Source: Hyphomicrobiales bacterium (lineage in GTDB: Bacteria; Pseudomonadota; Alphaproteobacteria; Rhodospirillales; JACKKN01). From it: DNA of 64,000 nt. The notes under the pieces were generated by a model. The model did no database searches. It was not told the DNA's origin and saw only the letters and a program-made list of their open reading frames with translations. This document shows, in pieces, positions 42,178 through 49,741 of the stretch. The translations under genes and the position numbers were made by a program. Where the stretch lies: assembly GCA_024236415.1 (NCBI GenBank), contig JACKKN010000006.1, positions 1-64,000 of the forward strand, given 5' to 3'. Positions within the stretch are counted from its first letter, which is position 1. The number at the start of each line of letters is the position of its first letter.

Positions 42178-43215
42178 ATGATGGGCGAGTTCTTAGTGAG
42201 TCGGCGCTTGGCATTCGGTGCCGCCGTCGCCGCGGCGCTTGCGGCCTTGGTTCCCCAGGAATCCCAGGCCGCCGAGTTCAATTTTCGCATGCAGTCGAAC
42301 GTCCCGCCCGGGGCGGCGCCCTACATCGCGCTTGAGCAAGAGTTCGTAAATGGCATTCGCAAGATGACCGGAGGGCGTGTCGAGATTCAGCTGTTCCCGG
42401 GCGGCGCCCTTTACCCGGCCGGTGAAACCCTGGACGCGGTGGCGAACGGCGTGACCGAACTCGGAATGTCGACCGGTTTCTATTACGCCGGCAAGATCGG
42501 GCCGATCGCGTCCATCGAGTCGGGTCTCCCGGGGGCCGAACACGACCCCATGGAGCGCAACGGCTTCTTCTACGAGAAGGGCTTCATCGATATCGCGCGC
42601 GAGGTCTATGGCAAGCATGGCGTCTACTATCTCGCGCCCAATCTCGCGTCTCCGTGGGAGATCGTTTCCACCGTCCCGATTCACGGCGCCAAGGACTTCA
42701 AGGGCATCAAGATGCGTGCCGGCGGCATCGAGGCCGAGTGGTACAACGCCATGGGCGCGGAGAGCGTCTGGATCGGCGGCGGCGAGCTCTACACCGCGCT
42801 GGCGACCAAGGTCGTCGACGCCGTCCGGTGGGGCGACGAAACGCAAAACCTTGCCAAGGGCCTGCAGGAAGTCGCGAAATACTACATCAAGCCAGCTCCG
42901 ATGCCGGCGCCGAACAACCACATCCTCGTCAATATGGACACGTGGAAGTCGCTGCCCGCCGACATCCAGGCCATCATGGACGCTGCGGCCCGGATGGCTT
43001 CCATGAAGTACATTACGTTGACCCGGGCGGAGCAGGCCGTCGCCCGCGCCAAGCTGGAGAAGGCGGGCATGGAATTCATCACCATCCCGGCCGACGAGTG
43101 GCTTTCGATGGAAAAGCAGGTTCGGTCCATTTGGGCGAAGTATGCCGAAAAGGGCGCGACCGAAGCGAAAGCCGTCAAGATGCTTCAGGATTACCTGGCC
43201 GAACTCGGTCGGTAG
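42178..43215 (+). CDS. dctP: TRAP transporter solute-binding protein (DctP family)
   Basis: The 345-residue protein has a Tat- or Sec-like leader (SRRLAFGAAVAAALAALV...SQAAEF, about 8-33) and the DctP fold pattern: LEQEFVNGIRKMTGGRVEIQLFPGGALYPAGETLDAVANGV, then KMRAGG with the conserved Arg that binds substrate carboxylates, and EVAKYYIKP. It captures organic acids in the periplasm for the DctQM permease encoded next. AAAGGGAG precedes ATG 42178. Substrate cannot be deduced. Confidence 0.85.
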   Translation: MMGEFLVSRRLAFGAAVAAALAALVPQESQAAEFNFRMQSNVPPGAAPYIALEQEFVNGIRKMTGGRVEIQLFPGGALYPAGETLDAVANGVTELGMSTGFYYAGKIGPIASIESGLPGAEHDPMERNGFFYEKGFIDIAREVYGKHGVYYLAPNLASPWEIVSTVPIHGAKDFKGIKMRAGGIEAEWYNAMGAESVWIGGGELYTALATKVVDAVRWGDETQNLAKGLQEVAKYYIKPAPMPAPNNHILVNMDTWKSLPADIQAIMDAAARMASMKYITLTRAEQAVARAKLEKAGMEFITIPADEWLSMEKQVRSIWAKYAEKGATEAKAVKMLQDYLAELGR

Positions 43216-43399
43216 GCGGTATTGGATTGATTCCCGGTGGCGTCGGTTCCGCCCGCCACCGGGGGTCTTCGTGCTTCCCCGGGCATTAATCGAATTTATA
43301 CATGACTGGGAAAATTGGTTCGGCGAGCCCCTTGATTTCGTCAATCGGTTTCAAAAGAACCCTCTTCGTCAACCTGACAAGACCTTGTTCGGCGACGTC

Positions 43400-43936
43400 A
43401 TGCTTAAGCTAGCCAACCGGATCGATCGACTGAGCGCAGCTGTCGGCATTGCCTTGTCGTATCTGATCTACCTCATCCTGGCCATCATCCTGTTCGAGAT
43501 TTTCATGCGGTCGGCGTTCAACAAACCGACCGCCTGGGTTCATGACCTTAGTGGCTGGCTTCTCGTTTTCTACGTCTTCCTGGGTGGGGCTTTCGCGCTT
43601 CAGCGTGGATTCTTCGTGCGGGTCGACATTCTTTATCTGCATTTTCCGCCACGGCTCCAGGCCGCGATCGAGATTTTCATCGGGACCGTGCTGATGGCGC
43701 TGTTTGCCTGGGTCATGATCAAGAACGGGCTGGAGTTCGGCATTCGGTCATTCCGGTTGGGGGAGGTGCCGAGCACGGGAAGTTGGCAAGGTCCGCTGTG
43801 GCCGTCCAAATTCGCCATTCCGGTAGGCATGACCTTGGTCTTGCTCGCTTGGCTGGCGCGCGTTATCCGCGCGACGATCCGACTGATCGATCCGACGGCG
43901 ATTGAACCGGAGACCGACACGGAAGCGGCTGGCTAG
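43400..43936 (+). CDS. dctQ: TRAP transporter small permease (DctQ family)
   Basis: The 178-residue protein has four hydrophobic spans (about 15-35, 50-70, 90-110, 140-160) and the conserved W at AWVHDLSGWLLVF. It pairs with DctM. Start choice is uncertain: ATG 43400 gives the common family length, while GTG 43271 in the same frame would add 43 residues whose codons are unusually AT-rich. No strong ribosome site favours either. Confidence 0.8.
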   Translation: MLKLANRIDRLSAAVGIALSYLIYLILAIILFEIFMRSAFNKPTAWVHDLSGWLLVFYVFLGGAFALQRGFFVRVDILYLHFPPRLQAAIEIFIGTVLMALFAWVMIKNGLEFGIRSFRLGEVPSTGSWQGPLWPSKFAIPVGMTLVLLAWLARVIRATIRLIDPTAIEPETDTEAAG

Positions 43937-43939
43937 ACC

Positions 43940-45253
43940 ATGGGCGCCGTCGAATTCTCACTGATTTTCTTCGGGTGCATGTTCCTGTTCCTCGCGCTGG
44001 GGATCCCCATCGCGGTCGCCCTCGGCGGGCTCAGCGTGATCCTCGTGTGGATCTTTTGGGGCGGCAATGCCCTGTCGATGCTGATCCTCAAGTCCTATTC
44101 GATGACGTCCAGTTTCGAGCTGCTTGCCGTGCCGCTGTTCATATTCATGGCGAACATGCTGGAGCGGAGTCGAATCGCCGACGACCTGTACGATGCGATG
44201 AGCAAGTTCGCTGGCAAGCAGCCAGGCGGACTTGCGGCCGGCACCATCGTGATCTGCATGATTTTTGCGGCGATGTCGGGCATCAGCGGGGCCGCGACGG
44301 TCTCGATGGGGATTCTCGCGCTTCCCGCGATGCTGGCGCGCGGATACAAGCCGACCTTGGCGGCCGGGACCATCGCCGCGGGCGGGTCCCTGGGAATTCT
44401 GATTCCTCCGTCGGTGACAATGATCATTTACGCAATCGTTGCCGAAGTTTCCGTCGGAAAGCTCTATGCGGCCGGTGTTTTGCCCGGCCTGCTTCTGGTC
44501 GGTATCTTCCTCCTGTACATTTTCATCCGAGCTCGCCTGCAGCCGGAAGTCGCGCCACCGCTTCCGGACCACGAGCTGGCTTCCTGGCCAGAAAAGCTGG
44601 CTTCCTTGAAAGGGCTTATCTTCCCGATTTTTCTTGTCGTGGGCGTTCTCGGTTCAATTTTGCTTGGCATCGCCAGTATCTCCGAGGCGGCCGCGGTTGG
44701 GGCCGCGGGGAGCATCGTTGCCACCGTCATGAAGCGGGGCTTCCAGCCCAAGATGTTTCATGAAACGGCCGTTCGGACGCTGTTGGTGACCTCCCTCATA
44801 TTCTGGATCGTCATCGGGGCCAGCGCGTTCGCCACCCTTTATACGGCCATGGGTGCTGCCGGACTGATCAAAGGCCTGATCCTCGGTCTCGAGGTCAATC
44901 GGTACATCATCATGTTTGCGATGATGGCGATCCTGCTGGTCATGGGTATGGTGATCGAGACGACCGGGATCATCATGATCGCGGTTCCGGTCATGACGCC
45001 GATCACCGTTTCCCTTGGCTTCGATCCGATATGGTTCGGCATCCTGTTCATCATCAACATGGAGATCGGCTTCCTGACGCCACCGTTCGGCTACAACCTG
45101 TTCTATCTGAAGGGGGTTGCGCCGAAGAGCATATCGCTCAATCAGATCTATTTGTCCGTTGTCCCGTATGTGCTTCTGATGATCGCCGGCTTGGCGCTGT
45201 GCATCGCCTTCCCGGAAATCATCCTTTGGCTGCCGAGCGCCGTCTTCGGGTGA
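43940..45253 (+). CDS. dctM: TRAP transporter large permease (DctM family)
   Basis: The 437-residue protein has about 12 hydrophobic spans and the family signatures LGIPIAVALG, PLFIFMANML, AGTIAAGGSLGILIPPSV and FLTPPFGYNLFYLKG. It carries the solute with the sodium gradient. It starts 3 bp after the DctQ stop. 45254-45413 between it and the next gene is empty. Confidence 0.9.
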   Translation: MGAVEFSLIFFGCMFLFLALGIPIAVALGGLSVILVWIFWGGNALSMLILKSYSMTSSFELLAVPLFIFMANMLERSRIADDLYDAMSKFAGKQPGGLAAGTIVICMIFAAMSGISGAATVSMGILALPAMLARGYKPTLAAGTIAAGGSLGILIPPSVTMIIYAIVAEVSVGKLYAAGVLPGLLLVGIFLLYIFIRARLQPEVAPPLPDHELASWPEKLASLKGLIFPIFLVVGVLGSILLGIASISEAAAVGAAGSIVATVMKRGFQPKMFHETAVRTLLVTSLIFWIVIGASAFATLYTAMGAAGLIKGLILGLEVNRYIIMFAMMAILLVMGMVIETTGIIMIAVPVMTPITVSLGFDPIWFGILFIINMEIGFLTPPFGYNLFYLKGVAPKSISLNQIYLSVVPYVLLMIAGLALCIAFPEIILWLPSAVFG

Positions 45254-45413
45254 CCTTGCCCTTGCGGATCGCCGACCTTGAAGGAGCCTGTTCGAATCGA
45301 CTCCGCCGGGAGTCCGGCATCGTGGCGAACGAGGCCGGCCGGAAGCCGCTGAGCGTCATCGACGCGGAACCGCGGCTCGGTCTAGACCAGGACAACCTGT
45401 TGAGGCTCCACAG

Positions 45414-45620
45414 CTAGAAGTCGATGCAGCGGCCGTTCTTCTCCCAGTCGCCGTAACGGCTGGGGTCCAGGCCGCCGCGGCCGCCGATCTCCTTGGCCGG
45501 TTGGGCGGCGGTGCCGTCCTTGGCGGCGCCGGTATCCGGGGTCTCGGTTTCGTCCCGGGGCTCGTCCCGGGGCTGATCCTGGGGCTGATCCTGGGGCTCG
45601 GTCTTGGGGTCCTCGGCCAT
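45414..45620 (-). CDS. DUF1674 protein (SDH assembly factor 4-like)
   Basis: The 68-residue protein is a disordered Gln/Asp/Pro/Glu-rich stretch followed by the conserved tail EIGGRGGLDPSRYGDWEKNG, the DUF1674 signature; eukaryotic relatives (Sdh8/SDHAF4) help succinate dehydrogenase assembly. ATG 45620 is chosen because upstream residues of the longer frame are antisense to htpX. The DNA has short internal repeats coding QDQP/RDEP. It is divergent from htpX. Confidence 0.75.
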   Translation of the reverse strand: MAEDPKTEPQDQPQDQPRDEPRDETETPDTGAAKDGTAAQPAKEIGGRGGLDPSRYGDWEKNGRCIDF

Positions 45621-45717
45621 GGTCGGCTCCCTGGCGGCGGGCCCCTTGCGGCGGGGGTCCGGCGTGACTACTACAATGGCACCGAGTCTTGGACCAACGG
45701 GAGACGGATTGCAACCC

Positions 45718-46644
45718 ATGGGCATGACGCGCACGGCGATGCTGATGGCCGGGCTAACGGCGCTGTTCGTCGGCATCGGCTACATGCTGGGCGGCGAGGG
45801 CGGCATGGTGCTGGCCCTGGCGGTGGCGGTGGCCATGAACGGCTTCGCCTACTGGAATTCGGACAAGATGGTGCTGCGCATGTACCGGGCGCGCGAGGTG
45901 GACGCGGCGACGGCGCCCCGGTTCCACGCCACCGTCGCCGACCTGGCCCGGCGCGCCGGCCTGCCCATGCCCCGGGTCTACGTCATCGACAACCCCCAGC
46001 CCAACGCCTTCGCCACCGGGCGCAACCCGGAAAACGCCGCCGTGGCCGCCACCACCGGGCTGCTGAACCTGCTGGACGCCCGCGAGGTGGCCGGGGTGAT
46101 GGCCCACGAGCTGGCCCACGTGCGCAACCGCGACACCCTGACCATGACCATCACGGCGACCCTGGCCGGCGCCATCTCCATGCTGGCCAACTTCGCGTTC
46201 TTCCTGGGCGGCAACAACCGCAACAACCCGCTGGGCGTCGTCGGCACCCTGCTGATCATGGTCCTGGCGCCGATGGCCGCGGCCCTGGTGCAGATGGCCA
46301 TCTCGCGCACCCGGGAATACGCCGCCGACGCCGCCGGGGCCGAGATCTGCGGCGACCCGCTGGCCCTGGCCTCGGCCCTGGCCAAGCTGGAGCGCGGCGC
46401 CGCGCACCAGGACAACCCGGTGGCCGAGGAGAACCCGGCCACCGCCCACATGTTCATCGTCAACCCCCTGCACGCGCGCTCGGTGGACAGCCTGTTCTCC
46501 ACCCACCCGGCCATGGCCAACCGCATCGCCCGCCTGAAGGAGATGGCCCAGGCCATGGGCGGCGGCGGCACCGGCGGCGGCGGCGGGGCCTTCCGCCCGG
46601 CGCACCAGCGCGGCCACCGCAAGCCCACGGGGCCCTGGGGATAA
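45718..46644 (+). CDS. htpX: HtpX membrane zinc metalloprotease
   Basis: The 308-residue protein has two N-terminal spans (about 5-40), the zinc site HELAHVRNRD (about 131-140), two more spans (about 145-205) and the downstream SRTREYAADAAGAE that provides the third zinc ligand. It clears misfolded membrane proteins. The C-terminus is Gly/His/Arg-rich (GGGGTGGGGG). ATG 45718 is chosen; 45724 is two codons later. Confidence 0.9.
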   Translation: MGMTRTAMLMAGLTALFVGIGYMLGGEGGMVLALAVAVAMNGFAYWNSDKMVLRMYRAREVDAATAPRFHATVADLARRAGLPMPRVYVIDNPQPNAFATGRNPENAAVAATTGLLNLLDAREVAGVMAHELAHVRNRDTLTMTITATLAGAISMLANFAFFLGGNNRNNPLGVVGTLLIMVLAPMAAALVQMAISRTREYAADAAGAEICGDPLALASALAKLERGAAHQDNPVAEENPATAHMFIVNPLHARSVDSLFSTHPAMANRIARLKEMAQAMGGGGTGGGGGAFRPAHQRGHRKPTGPWG

Positions 46645-46648
46645 GCGT

Positions 46649-46696
46649 CGGCCGGAGGCCGTGAGGGTAAGAGGCGGCCGGAGGCCGTGGGGGTAA
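46649..46696. repeat. Two tandem 22-bp repeats after htpX
   Basis: CGGCCGGAGGCCGTGAGGGT(AA) at 46649-46670 recurs at 46675-46696 with one change (period 26 bp). Each unit can form a small CGGCC/GGCCG hairpin. It may be a simple duplication or a weak terminator for htpX. Confidence 0.55.
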
Positions 46697-46738
46697 TCCC
46701 ACTTTCCCGGCGCAACACGATGGGCTAGAACCCGGGGC

Positions 46739-48013
46739 ATGCCCCGCGCCCTCGCCCTCGACCTGCTCGATCTGGTCCTGCACCAACACCGGCCCCTGGA
46801 CGAGGCCTTCGCCGGCCATCCGCGCCTGGCCGCGCTGGAACCTCGCGACCGGGCCTTCGCCCGCACCCTGGCCGCCACCACCCTGCGCCGCCTGGGGCAG
46901 ATCGACGACCTGGCGGGCCGCTGCCTGGACCGGCCGCTGCCGCGCCGCGCCGCCCGGGCGCGCGACCTGCTGCGCCTGGGGGTGGCCCAGCTTTTGTTCC
47001 TGGACCTGCCCGCCCACGCCGCCGTGCACGCCACCGTAGCCCTGGCCACCGGCGGCGACCTGGCGCCCTACCGGGGCCTGGTCAACGGGGTGCTGCGGCG
47101 CCTGGACCGCGAGGGCCGGGACTGGCCGGCGGCCCAGGACGCGCCGCGCCTGAACACGCCGGACTGGCTGTGGGACTCCTGGGTCGGCGCCTATGGCGAG
47201 GCGACGGCGCGCCAGATCGCCGCCGCCCACCTGGCCGAGCCGCCCCTGGACCTGACCGTGAAGGACGATCCGCAGGGCTGGGCGCAACGGCTGGGCGCCC
47301 GGGTGCTGCCCACGGGGTCCCTGCGCCTGGAGGTCAAGGGGCCCATCGACGCCCTGCCGGGCTTCGCCGAGGGGGCCTGGTGGGTGCAGGACGCCGCCGC
47401 CGCCCTGCCGGCGCGGCTGCTGGGCGACGTGGCCGGCCGCGAGGTGATCGACCTGTGTGCCGCCCCGGGCGGCAAGACGGCGCAACTGGCCGCCGCCGGG
47501 GCGCGGGTGACCGCCGTCGACCGCGCGGACAAGCGCCTGGCGCGCCTGGCCGCCAACCTGGACCGCCTGGGCCTGGCCGCCCGCACCGTGGCCGCCGACG
47601 CCGCCCGGTGGCGGCCCGACGCGCCGGCCGACGCGGTGCTGCTGGACGCGCCGTGCTCGGCCACCGGCACCCTGCGCCGCCACCCCGACGTGGCGCGCTT
47701 GAAATCCGCCGCCGAGGTGGACAAGCTGGCCGGGGTGCAGGCGCGCCTGCTGGACGCCGCCGCCGCCATGGTGCGCCCCGGCGGGGTGCTGGTGTACGGC
47801 ACCTGCTCGCTGCAGCCCCAGGAGGGGCCGGGGCGGGTGGAGGCCTTCCTGGCCGGCCATCCGGACTTCGCCCGCCGCCCGGTCGCCGCCGACGAGGTGC
47901 CGGGCCTGGCCGCCGCCGTCACCCGGGCCGGCGACCTGCGCACCCTGCCCGGCCACTGGGCCGGGGACGGCGGACTGGACGGCTTCTATGCCGCGCGGCT
48001 GGTGCGGGCATAG
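46739..48013 (+). CDS. rsmB: 16S rRNA (cytosine-967 C5)-methyltransferase
   Basis: The 424-residue protein has an N-terminal NusB-like helical domain (about 1-140) and a RsmB/NOP2 methyltransferase domain: DLCAAPGGKTAQLA (SAM loop, about 239-252), LDAPCSATGTLRRHPD (catalytic Cys region), YGTCSLQPQE (second Cys). It methylates C967 of 16S rRNA. ATG 46739 gives the usual length. Confidence 0.9.
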   Translation: MPRALALDLLDLVLHQHRPLDEAFAGHPRLAALEPRDRAFARTLAATTLRRLGQIDDLAGRCLDRPLPRRAARARDLLRLGVAQLLFLDLPAHAAVHATVALATGGDLAPYRGLVNGVLRRLDREGRDWPAAQDAPRLNTPDWLWDSWVGAYGEATARQIAAAHLAEPPLDLTVKDDPQGWAQRLGARVLPTGSLRLEVKGPIDALPGFAEGAWWVQDAAAALPARLLGDVAGREVIDLCAAPGGKTAQLAAAGARVTAVDRADKRLARLAANLDRLGLAARTVAADAARWRPDAPADAVLLDAPCSATGTLRRHPDVARLKSAAEVDKLAGVQARLLDAAAAMVRPGGVLVYGTCSLQPQEGPGRVEAFLAGHPDFARRPVAADEVPGLAAAVTRAGDLRTLPGHWAGDGGLDGFYAARLVRA

Positions 48014-48117
48014 CGGGCGGCGGCGGGGAAGCCCTTGAAATACGGGGGAAACACGGAGCCGCTAAGCAGGGGCTCCCGGGCCGGGCCGGGCCCGAGTCGA
48101 GACGGAAGGGGGAACCC

Positions 48118-49719
48118 ATGGATTTGCAGGCGGCACGTCGGATTCAGTTCTGGGTCCTGGTGGCGATCTCGGCCTTCATCCTGTGGGGGGCGCCGGACCA
48201 CTGGCGCCTGACCCCCGACGGCGGCATCTACCTGGGCACGGCCGAGAACATGGTCGCCCACGGCACCTACACCTTCAACGGCCATCCCAACCTGCTGTAC
48301 TACCCGGGCACGTCGTCGATCATCGCCGTCCTGGTGGCCCCGTTCGGGGCCAACGCCATGGTGGTCCACCTGGCCTTCGCCGCCATCGTGGTCGCCATTC
48401 TGTGGCTGTGCCGGGCCTATTTCAGCGAGCAGCGCTATGGCTGGGTGGGGATCGTCCTGCCGGTGGCCGTGGCCTGCGCCAGCGTGGTCCGCTACCAGGC
48501 GGTCCACGTCCTGTCCGACGGCCCGTTCCTGGCCCTGTCCCTGGTGGCGCTGCTATGCTGGCGCCAATGGGAGGAGGCGGCGGACCGGCGCTATTTGTGG
48601 GCCTGCGTGGCCGCGGTGGCGATGCTGCCGCTGGTCCGCTTCCATGGCCTGTTCGCCATCGCCGCCCTGGGCCTGGGCCTGCTGGTCGACTGGTGGCGGC
48701 GCTGGCGCATGGACGGCCGCGCCTTCCTGCGCATGGTGGCGATCGGCCTGGTGGTGGTCGCGCCCTTCGCCCTGTGGACCTGGCGCAACTACGTGCTCTA
48801 CACCCCCGACACCCACAACATGGCGCTGCAGTACTTCTTCGGCCTCAAGAGCCTGCTGCTGGACGCCCGGCGCTACGCCGCCGCGGACTGGATCGACGCG
48901 CGCTGGAAGTACGCGGTCTACGCCAACCTGTACCAGCTGATGGACCTGACCAACACCCTGTTCGGCCCCGAGATCAACCGGGTGCTGCCCAAGTTCGTGC
49001 TGCCGGTGGTGTTCCCCCTGGTCTGCCTGGCCGGCGCCTGGCGCTACCTGAAGCGGGCCTCGGCCATGGAGATCGCCTACGTGGCCATCTCCGTCGGCTT
49101 CATCCTCTACCTCAAGCTGAAGGCCAACAGCCTGTACACGGTCGAGCGCCACTGGCTGCTGACCCTGCCCTTCATCATCGCCGCGGCCGGCCTGGGCATG
49201 GCGTTCCTGCACGATCTGGCCGGCCGGGTCCGGGCCCAGGGCGTGGTGCGGGCGGTGGCGGTGGCCGGCTGCGTCCTGATCGCCAGCCACGGCGTCTCGG
49301 GCTGGCTGCCCGAGGTCAGCCGCGCCGCCAACGCCCGCGACGTCGAGACCTCGCGGCTGTACCGCAACCTGGCCGACTACGTGGACACCTCGCTGCCGGT
49401 CGATTCTCGGCTGCTGACCTCGGACTGGGGCATCATTCCGCGCTTCATCCACCGCACCAGCTTCCCGCCCCTGCGCGGCGACGCCTTCCGCCAGACCTTC
49501 CAGCGGATTGACAAGTACGGCCTGTCCTATGCGGTATGGACCAACGTCAGCTCGGGGCTGGTGGCGCCGTCCATGCTGCGCATGACCGAGCTGTTCCCCC
49601 ACCTGTTCACCCTGGTGCACGAGGTGGCGACGGTGCCGGACGGCCCCGAGGCGCGGATCTTCGCCATCGACCTCGCCGGCGTGCGCCGGACCCTGAAGGA
49701 ACGCACCGACCAGTTTTGA
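48118..49719 (+). CDS. Multi-span membrane glycosyltransferase-like protein
   Basis: The 533-residue protein starts with a span and then the Asp-containing loop PDHWRLTPDGGIYLGTAENM, as in GT39/ArnT-like polyprenyl-sugar transferases; about ten hydrophobic spans run to residue 400, followed by a periplasmic domain. The start ATG 48118 follows GGAAGGGGG. It may decorate lipid or glycan on the outer face of the inner membrane. Donor and acceptor are unknown. Confidence 0.6.
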   Translation: MDLQAARRIQFWVLVAISAFILWGAPDHWRLTPDGGIYLGTAENMVAHGTYTFNGHPNLLYYPGTSSIIAVLVAPFGANAMVVHLAFAAIVVAILWLCRAYFSEQRYGWVGIVLPVAVACASVVRYQAVHVLSDGPFLALSLVALLCWRQWEEAADRRYLWACVAAVAMLPLVRFHGLFAIAALGLGLLVDWWRRWRMDGRAFLRMVAIGLVVVAPFALWTWRNYVLYTPDTHNMALQYFFGLKSLLLDARRYAAADWIDARWKYAVYANLYQLMDLTNTLFGPEINRVLPKFVLPVVFPLVCLAGAWRYLKRASAMEIAYVAISVGFILYLKLKANSLYTVERHWLLTLPFIIAAAGLGMAFLHDLAGRVRAQGVVRAVAVAGCVLIASHGVSGWLPEVSRAANARDVETSRLYRNLADYVDTSLPVDSRLLTSDWGIIPRFIHRTSFPPLRGDAFRQTFQRIDKYGLSYAVWTNVSSGLVAPSMLRMTELFPHLFTLVHEVATVPDGPEARIFAIDLAGVRRTLKERTDQF

Positions 49720-49741
49720 CCGGCCCTATCCGGCCGCCGGG

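Noticed and set aside
46649..46696. Start of a repeat array after htpX
   Set aside because: Only two copies with 26-bp period; spacers too short for CRISPR, so treated as a simple duplication.
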